The notes under the pieces: generated by a model | Told to the model about the DNA's origin: nothing | Database searches by the model: none | What the model saw: the letters and a program-made list of their open reading frames with translations, nothing else | Source: Corticium candelabrum | Taxonomy: Eukaryota; Porifera; Homoscleromorpha; Homosclerophorida; Plakinidae | Assembly: GCF_963422355.1 (NCBI RefSeq) | Contig: NC_085090.1 | Coordinates: forward strand, 4,396,512-4,460,511 | Reading direction: 5' to 3' | Length of the DNA stretch: 64,000 bases | Part shown: in pieces, positions 1-12,310 of the stretch | Layout: every line of letters begins with the position of its first letter | How positions within the stretch are numbered: position 1 is the stretch's first letter | Translations under genes and position numbers: made by a program

Positions 1-890
1 ATGAAACGCACCCTAGGCCATATGTTCCTGTGGGACACGCCTCATCACAATGTTCTCCCTGCCATCCAGCTGTGCAGTTACAAGCTCCTGTAAGCGGATC
101 ACATGAAGCTCCGTTCTGGCACGTGCACCTCTGAACGCAATTCCGTCCAAATCGGTCACCACTGCATACTACATGCAAAAGCAAATATACGGTATATACA
201 GTAAATAAAAATCCGAATTCAAATAATTTAAGAAAATATTCAATTTCTACAGGAACTAAGATTTCATATTTTTTAAATCAATTATATACCAACCTGTTTG
301 GCATGACGGACCAGACAGTCCTGCAGGGCAAAGACACTTAAATGGAGCCGTACAGGTCCCACCGTTCGTAGCACAGCCATGATGACATTCAGCTGCAACG
401 TGTATGAACAAAGACATCATGTAGCATAGATTGAAAGTCATAGATTGCGCAGGTACACTTACGTGTTGTACATCTAGATCCAGTCCATCCGGAAGAGCAA
501 TGGCATCGTCCCGGACTCGTACACGTTCCCGAGTTCTTGCAAGTGGGCGAGCACACAGCTGCAATCAACACATTCCTAGTCACCATTCTGGCTGATTTAT
601 GGTCACACGAACACTCACGTTTGCATTCGCTGCCTACGGCCGAGTAACCAGAACAACAGAAGTATCTGGTTTGGTACGTAGTGAAGTACGTCGTTATGTA
701 GGCTATTCGATATCGACCACTACACGTAGAAAGAAGACGATGACGTCATTAAGCAACTTGAGATACCATAGCTCTGTATGGAGATCACCGTTTCACCGTG
801 CAGGAAAACCACCTCCAGATATCTGAACATGACGTACTGGATTTCACCGTGTAGTACTGCGTCTCAGTACCTACTTGAGGCACAACCGAG
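1..890 (-). CDS. MEGF10-like EMI/EGF receptor-type protein, partial (runs off left edge)
   Basis: Five minus-strand exons can be followed: 789-890, 619-719, 463-558, 294-392 and 1-168. The first two join in phase 2 to give an EMI domain, with a Cys-Ser-Asp-Ile-Trp stretch, a following Phe-Ser-Cys, and then FCCSGY and a closing Cys. The next two are single EGF-like domains with six cysteines each, flanked by phase-1 introns. The last is a laminin-EGF-type module with dense cysteines that continues past base 1. Splice sites are GT-AG. EMI followed by EGF and laminin-EGF repeats is the arrangement of the MEGF10/MEGF11/PEAR1 family, cell-surface receptors used for engulfment and adhesion. The signal-peptide exon before 890, the membrane segment and the tail are not seen. 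The domain calls are firm; orthology to MEGF10 is inference. Confidence 0.75.
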
Positions 891-1949
891 CTGCACACAT
901 TAGATCACAATCAAGAAAGTCTATCTACTGTACAACATAGCTAACGTATCTCTCTTAGTACTATGGGACCAGCTGTGCTGCAAATGTCACCCCTGCGTCA
1001 CAATTGCAGCCTAAAGCTAGTGACAACACGCACGCATACAAAATAGCGTCAGCTAAATTATTACAATGGCACTACCACTAGATTACAGGTAGATCAAGCC
1101 GTCTGATTTGAGCTATTACAAACCACTGTGCAGATGACTTAGAGGTCGCACTTGTAGACGACAAACAATTCTATTTCGCTACTGCAACAAGATTTTCGTA
1201 TCTGCAGACCTGCCAAGGTCTTTACTTTAGTACCTAACACGGCTTGTGCAGACGTTGGGACCCGTCAGACTGGCAGCGCATCCTCTGTAGAAAAATGACA
1301 CCAAGAAAATGATACTCAGCGTTTCCTTTCCCTGAGGCAAAAAGAACATCATGGTTCAACAACAATAACAAGATGACTAATGACGTCGCCCGTTGAACAA
1401 TTGTTGACTCAGCACATATGCTAATTTTGTGAATCCCAATCTAAGCCCCGCCCAACTAAATGTGCGCTCGCGCATGTGTGAGTGCAGGCTTGCCGTTGCC
1501 ATGTTGACGGTGCCAATTGTGACACCGGGTTTGGAGAGATTCTAGGAGACCACTAGCTGACTCTACGGTGGCCGGTTCGTGCTTTCACGTTCCACGTTCC
1601 AAAATTGCTTGTGACGTCAGTTACGTCATTAGACGTCATCAAAATATTAGCGTGCGCTACAATTCTTTTGACGTCACCCTCAAGTATGGAATGTGGAACG
1701 TGGAAGCACACTTTCCATGTTCCACGTTCCACAATTGCTTGTAAACCGGTCGCTTTTTGTAAGTAGTTGCGTTATAAAGTTGTAGCCTATGTTCTAGTCT
1801 ACTAACTAGCTCTACCTGTTTTCAGGTGTTCTACGCCCCTGGGTGTGGTAAAACGACAATGCTTGAGGGCCATCAGGCCGGAAGAAATAAAGACTTGTTG
1901 ATATCTGGCGCTTTGACATAGATTTTTGGCGGTTTTTTGTGTTATAGAG
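891..1949. other. No gene seen; short direct repeat with TGACGTCA-type sites
   Basis: No coding exon is recognised. Bases 1579-1613 and 1709-1742 are two related copies of a segment built on TTCCACGTTCCA followed by AATTGCTTGT. Several TGACGTCA/GACGTCA-like palindromes lie between and near them. This could be upstream sequence of the EMI/EGF gene, which is read away from here, but no signal peptide exon was identified. Confidence 0.4.
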
Positions 1950-2102
1950 ATGATGGAGCAGGATGCCAAGAGGAGAAAGGTGGCTTATCTGGCAAGCCTC
2001 GTGGAAGGAGAATACCTTAGTTGTCTGGAAGCCCTAGAAGTGTCAGAGAAAACCTTTGGAGGCACAGCACGTGGAGGTCTAGGGTTTAGAATATCATTTT
2101 AG
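1950..2102 (+). CDS. Small unrecognised ORF (50 aa), doubtful
   Basis: An ATG-to-TAG reading frame of 50 codons begins with MMEQDAKRRK and is rich in charged residues. It follows closely on a stretch (about 1826-1920) whose conceptual translation contains a P-loop-like GCGKTT. No intron joins the two convincingly and no family is recognised. It may be chance. Confidence 0.15.
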   Translation: MMEQDAKRRKVAYLASLVEGEYLSCLEALEVSEKTFGGTARGGLGFRISF

Positions 2103-3590
2103 CTACAATATTCAAAGTGTGTGTTCATATTTAATGATTCATCTCTATACAGGAGCTATTCATCAATCTCAACAGACAACAGCTGCAGATTTGTAGCTAA
2201 AATTTTCTGGTGTGTTGCTACTAAATTACCTGGACTGTACTAGTTGCAAAAGATCTGTCTACTTTGGTAGACAAATACAAGAGTGTTGAGAGGGCAAGGG
2301 AAAGCAAGCTGTTGGCTCGAAAAAGAGATCTTTGCTCTATGTAGTGCGGGTAGGTTTGCACCACAAAGAAAATTGGTAAAAAGTGTGTGGTAAAGTGTGT
2401 GATTACTTTGACATGCTTCACATAATTTTAATACTCAATTTTCAGCACAATGAGACTAATTTCAAATCACAGTAAGAATCACACTACGTGTGTGTTCATT
2501 AGTATAGATGATTACTTTTAGGACTGAGTTAAGAAATATTAGGTTTTAACCATTCTGTAAGTTTCAGTTGCTTGAATTTTTTACTCGACATCTGCAGACT
2601 TGGCAAACTGTAAGTAGTGGTCACGATCAGACAACAGTTACTTGTGTTTGCATTAGCATATGTATGTTGTTCTGCAATTGTGTGTCTTTTTCTGCTTGAT
2701 ATCTCAAATCATGGAATTTCAATTAGTTTTAGGATAAATGTTCTCTCCGTGTGGCCATCGTGGTGCTTATTAATCATGTCAATCTCTAATGCTTGAAGTT
2801 GCTAAGAACACAGCATACACATGCAACGTCAATTTTTCTGATAGTTTAGTCAAATTATTACATTAGCTAGTACACATGGTTGTCTCATAAAATGTGTACA
2901 CACTTTGAATGATTATAAATACAATGTTTATTACGATATATCTAGATTTTATAATCTAGAATCATTTGAGTTGGCGCTGGTTTTTGAACATTCTTACTGA
3001 CAGTTGACGGAGAGAAACTAATGCTGTTGCTGTATGTTTTATTCGTTTAGTTTAGATAACTGTTTGTGCACTCGTCTATTCTAGCAAACTGAGGAGGACA
3101 GTCAACAGCAGAAGTCTTCCAACAGGACTTTGTCTGTCAGTTGCAAAGACGTCCACAGCCGAGCAACTGCTACAACATTGTCAGGAAACATTGTTTCCGT
3201 TACGAAGAGGAAAGTTCTATCTTGGTAATAGCAAGGGCGACAGGATAGACGGAAAAGTAGGAAGGGTCCCTTGGACCATTGAATCCTATTTTCGAATGCA
3301 TGGTCTTGCACCTTCGAGGTGCAGATTTTATATTGTCAAGGTTTGATCAAGCAAACATGGCTGTTAGTAATCTTCTACTCACCAGTTACAATTAATTCAG
3401 ATCTATGAAGATAAAGAAATCAGTTCTGCGGTCAGAGTGGAAACGGGTATAGAGTGTGTTTTACAGATAATTGGCACTGCACATGAATTATGACATGGCA
3501 TGATTGTACTATTCATGTAGAGAAAAACAAGACATCATTGAGGTAGTCATCATCACCACCATCATCACCATTGCCACCACCAATGCCAGT
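2103..3590. other. No gene seen
   Basis: AT-rich sequence with only short chance frames. No repeat of note and no recognisable exon. Confidence 0.4.

Positions 3591-3634
<44 letters not shown>
3591..3634. repeat. (AGC)n trinucleotide microsatellite
   Basis: About 14 uninterrupted AGC units, preceded by an imperfect CAT/CAC/CCA-rich run (3548-3590). The combined block can be read as a low-complexity peptide but has no supporting gene context. A short TTAA-type run lies at 3660-3676. Confidence 0.95.
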
Positions 3635-3639
<5 letters not shown>

Positions 3640-4844
3640 ACTAGCAGAAGTACATTGACTTAATTAATTAATTAATGAAGAAGCACTTGAAGTGCAAACC
3701 CTAGGCCGGTATGCACCTTGAAGGTAAATTAGTTGCGCTATGACAAAATCGTATGACAGAATGGTATGATGTGGGTAATAAATAAGAAGCATTATTGAAA
3801 TGGCAAAGGTCGACCTTGAGGTAAGTCACGTGACTGGCTGCTACCGTGTACAACGGGTAGCTACGCAGTCCGTCAGCCAATGTCCCGTAGGATCTCGCTT
3901 CTATTTTTTACAACCTTCGCTCGTCGGTTCTTTGTGCAGGTGATTGTTTGTGCAGCTTTTGAGGTCGTAACTATGGCTGGTTTTAGACGTGGCATACGTA
4001 CCAGAGCCAAAACAAAATTAGATGTGGGAACGTTACAAATATAGTTGTTTCCAAATGATGGAACAAGCCAAATGTTACAAGTCGGAGAGCCTCGACGCTA
4101 GGCCGGCTGGCAATCTTCGTCTTACGTGATGAAGTAACAGGCGTGCTCACTGTTCTGTTTGTTGGTGGGAAACCTAGGTTACAAATGGAGACCAAACAAG
4201 CAGCTCACCACCGATTTTCCAGCTCACAAGAATGTAAAAGTCTCGTTCTTTGTGCAGCTTCTCTAGGCATCTTGTTCTTTGTGCGGCTTCTCTAGCTAGA
4301 CGTCGCCTACTGTTGTATGAGGTGACCCCATAGCCAAAACAAAACATCAATGCGGGAAAACATGCACTTGCACATGTAGATTAGCTAGGCGTCTGTTCGC
4401 TCCGACTTTGGATACCGTAAAACAGAAATGAATAGAGACGCACTAGCGTACTTACAGGTCGGCCGAGCCGCTTTGTCCGACAAACAGACGCTGTCATGGA
4501 CAATGCACGTTCTCATTCGCAAATACCCGTCAAACGCCAAATTTCTGTTGAAGACGACACTAGTGATCGTTGCAACAACACCACGGCCGCTCAGCCACGC
4601 ACACCCAAAATTCAAGCTGGCAGACTGCAGAACCACTATGCAGAAACACTGTGGAACAAGCAAAATGTTACAAGTCAAGTACAGCTACACACCTCGCCCT
4701 GGTTGTTGTTAGGGAAACATACACGTACAAATGTATGTGCTAAACCCTTAAAGCAAAGGACTAAACACCATGTACAGGACGGACGTCCGATGGCCGAATT
4801 CTCGTTAGCAGCTACCAGAGGTGGAGCGTCATGATGACATCATG
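3635..4844. other. No firm gene; short direct repeat and overlapping unmatched ORFs
   Basis: A direct repeat built on GTTCTTTGTGC(A/G)GCTTCTCTAG occurs twice between 4233 and 4297. Overlapping open frames of 94-112 codons lie at 4385-4834 on both strands. None resembles a known family, and having open frames on both strands at once suggests composition rather than coding. Confidence 0.3.
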
Positions 4845-4990
4845 TTCGTCTATTGGTCAGTAATGACACCACTTCTCGTCTATTGGTCGGAATAGCTTCA
4901 TTTGCATCTCCGCTAACCAACTATATATACGGTCGTTGGGTCGTACGGTCATCGAACGACTACTATACCCCCACCCGGAAATCCGGGCCT
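4845..4990 (+). promoter_or_regulatory. Candidate pol II promoter or LTR core
   Basis: In order on the plus strand: two CTATTGGTC boxes (inverted CCAAT) at about 4851 and 4881, an ATTTGCAT octamer near 4899, and TATATATA near 4922. About 70 bp further a GGGTAATAAAG signal follows. Two CCAAT boxes, octamer and TATA resemble a strong core promoter. TATA followed closely by AATAAA is also what the U3-R part of an LTR looks like. No second LTR was found, so this could be a solo LTR or a true promoter. Confidence 0.35.
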
Positions 4991-6591
4991 CGGGTAATAA
5001 AGTTAGAATCACTTACGTGAAAGCTGTGAAACCCAAGGTGTGGGCTCATACTCTGACCGAGGTTATGGGCGCGTACTGCGCTTTTCCAGCGTCTTTCAGA
5101 AGAAGATCAGTGTGCACACGCCTCTTCCAACTACTACAATTTCGCCGCTATGGTCGAAAAAGCTAACCAACTCTACCAACTCTGCTGTTGGTTACTCTTC
5201 TGGAAGAGGCTAGAAAAGCCAATCGAGCGCTCTCTAGGTCCCGTAGATCGATCACCTTTCTCACCGCCTTACAACATAAGAACTGAGGAGATAAAACAGG
5301 CAATTCAGTGACTTAGATAAACATTGAAAGGACAACTTCCAATAGACATAACCAACGTCTTAATTCGTCTTGTAGAAACGCGATGTAAGGGACTGACCGA
5401 GATATGATCCCGGATGTAAGAGTATTTGATTCTCAGATTTTCACGTTCTGCCGCAGCAACTGTACTATGAGTACTAACATTACACCGTAGGTCCATTAGC
5501 CAGTGGCAATGACTATAACATGAAGCAAAAAGAAAGCCTCCGGTTTGCGAGCGTACACAGTTGACAAGACAAAAGCAACAGCTTGGCGAAAGGAAGCCAT
5601 ATAATGAGCATATCCGAGGTGATAACTCGCATCTCAATAGTAGATGCAGAAAGGAGATGGCAAGGACTGACCTTGATATGATACTCTGTGACAGAGTATT
5701 GGTGCGATTAGTTTTCAAGTTTTACAACAGCAACGTTACGACGAATGATGACGTGACCCGCTCTACGAAGTTGCTATCCAGTAGGACTATGACGGTAGCG
5801 TAGCAGCTACGTCTGGCTGCAGCTATTTAGCAGCAACCGAGTGACCGAGATAAGAAAATAACCGAGACTATAATCCAAGACTCCATAACACGTTAGACAA
5901 AAGACGTCATTAGTCTCGCGTATCCAAAACATTTTCGCTTATATGTTTATGTACAAGGCAATAACAGTATATGGGAGTTTGGATAAGCGCAGGTAAGATA
6001 ATTAGTGGTCGACCAAAAGTAATATTGCAGAGGTAGGAGGCTTGTTATTACTAGAGGAAACCGTTGTGTTACTCTGTTTCCTTTGTACATCTCGCGAAAC
6101 AGTCAATTCAAAGGTCTTGCAAGGACATTCGCTACAGCGCGCTAATTCTAAAAAGTATAATAATTAAAGTTTTGTATTGGACTGGAGGCCGCTAGATTGC
6201 GAAGACAAAAACCAGACAACGCAAACCGGCGAATGGGAGCTTGCATAATAATACTTGCTATCGGGAGCTATTTATTCTGATAGACCTTACGCTTGCAGGT
6301 GTCTGGATAGCAGTGGTTGTAACTAAATGTCTCATACAATTAATTAACTGAATACACTAAGAAACGCCTTTTTGCACTAAATGCACATTCATATTTAGTT
6401 ACATGGACATGTGACACCCAAAAGCGATTTCGTGGTTTCTAAAATTATGGGATAATTAAAGCGCATTTCCAAAAGTTAAGCATTTACTTAATATAACCAG
6501 GCTTATCCACGCTGTAGCTAAATAGCTCCAGTCTCGCTCAGCAGACAATCTCCACCTACTTCTTTCCGGAGAGAAATATGAGAAATATTAA
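4991..6591. other. No gene seen
   Basis: Open frames at 4936-5166 (plus) and 5305-5718 (minus) are unmatched and lack splice or domain support. Nothing else is recognised. Confidence 0.35.
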
Positions 6592-6956
6592 ATCGTGATG
6601 CTATCGACGTACTTCCAACTTTTGCTTAAACTTATCACGAAATTTCCGTACCGTTGCTTCTGGAACAGAATGTCCCATCACTTTTGTGTAATGCGCGACG
6701 ACCATGTTGGTCCATGTTGTCCTGCACACCTTCCCATGTCAGCTCGCTCCTTGCTGGAGTAGCAGTGATAATGATTCTCACTATGGTTCTGTCCTTCTTT
6801 ATGCTCTTGTTCTTTCGCAGCTACCACTTCTCCGTAGGCAACTGCTATGTCGCTGGAGGATAGACTGCTAGTGGCAGCAACCGGTGGCACAAACACTTCC
6901 CCGCCTTGTGGAGATTTGCGCTTGAAATAGTTCATGATTCCTTCAGAGGATAACAT
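6592..6956 (-). pseudogene. Broken N-terminal HTH fragment of a transposon-type protein
   Basis: A minus-strand frame carries MNYFKRKSP, a low-complexity Ser/Ala/Glu linker, then KERADMGR..GQHGPT. After a one-base frame change it continues VMGHSVPEATVRKFRDKFKQ. That order (short basic start, linker, then an ERA-x-IG-x-YA-x-HG ... ES/EATVR-x-F segment) is a pattern I associate with the N-terminal module of many unnamed, mobile-element-linked proteins of marine invertebrates. The frame break and the missing catalytic part mark it as a remnant. The family assignment is from recalled pattern, not a search. Confidence 0.4.
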
Positions 6957-9369
6957 TCTTAAACGACAGAGTCATGAGATGGGCGCAGTTCAGCAAAATC
7001 AACAATTTACGATTAAGGTGCTAACTAGCAAAGAGAATAGAGGAGCCGACTTCTTGAGTTGTATAATGTATTTTATGTTTCGTATAATTTGTTGGACAAA
7101 ATTGCAATTTCTACCTAAGGAAGGCATCAGTCACAAATCATTCGAGAGGGAGGGGACTTTTGACTAACGAATAGACTGGCGTATTGACTCGAGACCGGCA
7201 CTTGACAAATAAGCGAGAGACTCAAATGACATAAAGTCAAGTCTATAAGAGAGTTAAGAGGCGCTAGAGTCAGAGACGGAAAAGAATAGACAGGAGGTCG
7301 TGATAACTCTATCTAAGACCGTGAAATTAGTGGTGTATATTAATTAATGATACAATGTAACGAAGCACTTGGGTCTTGAGTTAACCTTAAATGTAACTCG
7401 TAGATAAAGTCCGTGTCAGAGAAATCTCAGCAATGACCACTGTTTATCCCGTATCATAATGTAACACCAAGTCTTTTCTAATTATCAAAGTATCAGAGTT
7501 GCCGTTCTATTGATTGTTGTTGAGAAACAGAAGGATTAGTAAATATTTAATCATCTCATGTAATATTTCTACTATTTCTTTCATTGATATTAATTAACGC
7601 TCGCAAACATCGTATTGCCAAATATATCAAAACAGCGGTCACTATAGTATTCAACTACACCTAGTGGTAAGTACGTGGGGAGGTTCAGCGCATGCAGGGG
7701 AATATGCTCACATGCGACTCTCCCCCAATACGACTACGACAGTGAATACAAACGTCAAAATTGACTCGGACAATGGCAATAGACTAGTTACGCAAAATCG
7801 TACAGTGAGCATGAAATGATAAGAATTTATCTAATAACTCTTAACTATTGTCAGTGTCCCTGAAGTCTCAGCAACTACCGCTGTTTATCATCATAATGTT
7901 CATCTATATTTTCGTCAGAGCCATAGTTTGGCGTATCACTGACCATGCGCACAGGTCTTTCTTGTAAGCTGCTTCGCAGTCGAAACGCCTCTTTCTGCTG
8001 AAACACGCTCTACAAGGCAATGGTGATTTTATATACTACCCTTTCGTAATTTAAGGGAAGTTTTACCGTCTCTGAATTTTCAACGCGCATGCCTCAAATT
8101 TTGAGCTAGCACGTGATCCCGGATACATGGAAATTTATTTATAACACCATATCATGCGATAGTTCTATGACGTAAGACACATATGACGTCGCTTCAAATA
8201 GCGCACGTTGTCGTTTGGTAGCAATATCGAATGAATTTCAACGCGCATGTTAATCACGCTCTCTGTCACCGTTTTTGCTCGCGGATTCGCTAATTGCTAC
8301 TTTCTGATCCGTCTTACATTCTTTGTATTGCAGTCCATCCTCCACCGTCCTTCTTCATGTCATAGTAGATCTTGAGTGGATCGTGGTCATCACGTCGGTC
8401 TATTTCATAAAACACCACAGCTAGGACTAGGATGTAATACAAGATTTAGTTTGAGTTGTGATTGCTGTTCTATATGATGTCCTTACTATGGCGTTAACAG
8501 ATCAGATGCAAAGTAAATTAGGAAGTAACGAAGAATGTGGTCACTATTTATATAGAATAGTAACTTCAATACGACCTCTTGCCTGTCTCATAATTGATCT
8601 GGTTTGCTTTTGAAAGACAACAATCCTATAACGTTATCGCTTTCTTCTACTAAAAATTGTTTCTAGCACAACTCAATCTAATTATTCCAAACGGAAATGA
8701 CTGTAGTTATCTACGCATCCGACTGGCGGCTACCAGAAGCGGATTCTTCAATCGTCATTCTTGCTGCTGCAGCAGTTGTTTGTAATCGTCAAGTGAGACA
8801 CAAAGATATTTTGTGAGAATATAGTTTCATGCATGGTACAATGCATGCTCGTTGTTTTGACTCCGTGATATCGAAGAGGGGAGTCGAAGAGTTAGTTCTA
8901 CGTGAAAAATAAGAAAACGTCATTATATCTCGGTCAAGCGATTTTGAAAACGACGGGTTTCTGAGTAGGTTGCATTGTGCAATTTTAGTCTACTGTTGGT
9001 GTAGAGCTATATTGTCACCAATGTGTCTATCTATCTACATCCATTTAGTACTTCAAACATGGTATCTAATGCAATGTGACAAGTCGAAAGTTTTACAATT
9101 ATTTTGCCATTAACAAGACAGTATTCCTACTTGTTTCTACATTCTTGATTGGCAGATATACTGATTCTTTGTCTTGGATGGGATAATATATAATTTTATC
9201 AAGTAGAATTGCACACAAACAGCTTTTTACATTTATTAATAGCAGATTTATGCTGGAAACTTATGAAAATGGTGACATTTTGCGAAAGAGAAAACAATCT
9301 TTCTCATGAAACATTTCTGAGTCCCATGAGACAGTTATAGTTAGGGTTAATTAACTCAAGACCTATGTG
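6957..9369. other. No gene seen
   Basis: AT-rich, no convincing exon. Short imperfect direct repeats around 7410-7460 and 7852-7900 share the core CTCAGCAA..ACC(A/G)CTGTTTATC. Confidence 0.35.
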
Positions 9370-10125
9370 CTTCTTTACAGAGTATTAATAACATACAATA
9401 CTAATTACACGATCCTCTCTAAAGCTCTCACGGCTTCCTGCGCCTTCTTCTATGTCTCTGCGCTGTTGCGACACTGACACCTCTCAACTGTCTCATGGAC
9501 TTGACTCTACGTCGTTCAGCTACCTACCCAATTCGGCAAGTGCCGATTCCAGTCACAATTTCAGGTTTCAGTCATTTCATCTTAGATATGGATCTGTCAT
9601 TAATTATCCAATCACAAGTTTTCAATAGTACCTCCCCCTTCGAGTGATTTGTGACTTGGTTTCAAAATTTAAAGGAGATCCCAACAAACCTTGTCTAAAT
9701 ATATCCTTCTGAACAATTTTCTATCTATTTGAGCCTTATTTCCATCTTCTGAAATATTTGAGCGTAACTTAACAAACAAACCAACATCGATACAACAATA
9801 TGCTTCTGGAAGGTGTAGTAATATGAATTGGTCTGCATCAATTCACTAGGGATCAAACTATCTAACCAATAACGATTTTATCGCTAACGTAAATAGGCTT
9901 TGTGAATCTCATCATTTACCAGTATTACTATATTTATCGCATATATTATTCTCACTAAAACAACAAATTGGAAAATTTTTATAAATGTTAGCTTTGATAA
10001 GGTGCAATTTCCAATACTATCGAGACATTGCTATAGTTTGTGTGCGTCATACAAACCAATTCCATCAATTTTAAAAAGAACACAAGCAAACAGCAACACA
10101 CAATCAGCAAAGTACCAATATTATG

Positions 10126-11209
10126 TCAGTCACTAGCATCTTCAATCAGCTCTCTAACGTCTTGCTTTAGACACTCGCCTAGAAAAATAGAAATAGGAGT
10201 AATCGTTCAATGAAGACTGAATGTATGCATGTTTCTCACCTTCACTGATCTTTCTGTGACCAACTGGATAAATCGTCTTTCGTATCTCAAGATATTTCTT
10301 TGCATGTAGACTGGCTTTGTATGCTACTTTCTTGGCAAGGAATAACGTAGTAAGGTAAAAATAACCTGCAAACATACAATCAGACCGCACAGAAAACGAA
10401 CGAGAAAAAGAAATCAACGCACAATCTGCTGTGTAATGACTAGTAGGTAGTTTGTCTAGCAAACACGACAAGGCAGTTTCCAAGTGAGTCACAGACTCTT
10501 CTAGTCTTGCGGTCTTGATTTCATACAAACCTAATCGCATCAAACCTGCACACATTCACATTGCAAGCAGACATTTGTAACATACAATACAAAGTTTGAG
10601 AATATATCATCTTACGAATAGCAATAAAGGTACGATTTGGAAAAATGTGCTTTCGTTCCATTTCTATGTCTTCCAGACACAGCTCAATGGATTCTTTCCT
10701 ACACTCTTTCTCGTCATAGTCGAGAGACAAGAAAAACAAATCGAGATTATAAATACGATTAGCCACAATCCAAATCAGCTAACATAAATACAAAATGTAA
10801 ACTAACTTTTAGCAACGTCAGCGTCTCAATCAGGCGAACAATCTTGTTTTTAGATAAAATTGCCGAGCTTTTTCATTTCACAATATGGCTTCATCGTAGT
10901 TTCCTCGTGATCAAAAGCAGTTTCCCAAAACTTTCATATCTGTAACATTGGAAGATGCAGGCATTATTTGGTTACAAAAATTTTACAGAAGACTTTGCTG
11001 TCGAAAACTTTATTCAATGATTGTGAGAAAATTATTATTATTCAGTAGTGCATTTTTCAGTTTATCAAGTGTACCGTGTATAAAGTCATAAAGTAGATTG
11101 TGCACACGATTAAAAATTCATACTCGCACACACGGACTTGTGTCGATCTCAAGCACTATTTAATTGTGGCACTGGCACGTAATATAACGCAGTGCCATGA
11201 CAACAAAAG

Positions 11210-11283
<74 letters not shown>

Positions 11284-12310
11284 GTATTGCAGTTAGGTCT
11301 TTTTATAGTGCTGTGTAACCGTTGCTAATGCGCTCAGACCAATGTATAAAACTACTGCAAAGCTAAAGCTGTTTAATTGGATGTGGGTTGACGCATATAT
11401 AGTAGCATTGTTATCTTCAATTAACAATGCACATAATCGGTGCTCACTGCGATCTCAATACGCTTGATTTCCCAGAAGATGCAGTGAAAGCATACGCGTA
11501 AAATACGTAATCTGACAATATGCATTTCGTCTCACGGTCATACTAGACTAAAAACACTGTCTAACTTCATCTGTTACGGTAACGTCCAATTCAGCTTAGA
11601 GAAAGACACATACGTTAGATGTGTTGTCAGTGCGAATAAGAACGTCAAGAACGTGGCAGTTGGGGAGTGTTTGACTTGGTGCAGTTGATTTAATTGCGAT
11701 AAAATGCGCATATATGCTAACGTCAGCGTGGTAGTTAAATAGAAATAATCATTACACATTTCAACTATCTAAACCTTAATTCAGCAGTTTGTATTACACA
11801 AGAAAATAGAAATCATTGTACGATATGCAAGAAGATAACGCAAGCAAAATAATACATGATTCGAAAGCATATTGACCGTCAAGCTTATGTCCACAATGGC
11901 TAACACAATGAGTCGTGTCCTTATGCATGTTATCAACACATCTTGCCCGAAAATCTTACTTATAATAGTATAGCAAGAGACTGTTGTACTTACACAATAC
12001 GTCGAAATAAGATGTGACGGCGGCAACGACACGGTTGCTATCTCATAAGCTTTCATTGCGAGTTGCAATGTTTCCTCTTTTCTGTCCAGAAGGTCGTACG
12101 CCTTTGAATGGTACCCGAGAACTAAACATATTCCATGATAATAAAAATACGTATTTCTATCATTAATTCCTTATTATTTCATATCAGATGCCAATTTGGG
12201 ATGAAGGGTGAGTAGCAAGACCGTCTGATAGTAACTGCCTCCTCCAGTAAATTTGCACTCTTTTCAAGTTTTCCGCTTACTTTGAAGCATTTAACAAGAC
12301 TGATAAGAGC
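10126..12310 (-). pseudogene. Decayed TPR exon block (copy A of the CARD/NB-ARC/TPR gene 3' end)
   Basis: Exons matching those of the gene at 35.5-37.7 kb can be placed at about 12185-12310, 11995-12110, 10800-10930, 10616-10763, 10423-10545, 10240-10365 and 10126-10178 (terminal exon, TGA at 10126-10128). Several changes break it. The donor after the first exon is AT instead of GT at 12184-12183, and that exon has lost a base so its end is out of frame. The acceptor before the 10616-10763 exon reads GG instead of AG, and the 10800-10930 exon holds stop codons. The last three exons are still open. No CARD or NB-ARC part lies upstream, where a Tc1-like element begins instead. The original product was a kinesin-light-chain-style TPR array for protein binding. 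Confidence 0.7.
11212..11287. repeat. (AT)n then (TATG)n microsatellite
   Basis: About 60 bp of AT dinucleotides followed by four TATG-type units. It sits in the non-coding part of duplication copy A and is absent from the matching place in the 36.7 kb copy, so it expanded after the duplication. Confidence 0.95.

Noticed and set aside
1826..1920. P-loop-like FYAPGCGKTTMLEGH in plus-strand translation
   Set aside because: No flanking nucleotide-binding domain, and the frame ends within about 30 codons. Probably chance.
4385..4834. Overlapping 94-112 codon frames on both strands
   Set aside because: Simultaneous open frames on opposite strands with no domain or splice support; composition effect.
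11100..11318. Plus frame with a long Ile-Tyr run
   Set aside because: Translation of the AT microsatellite.
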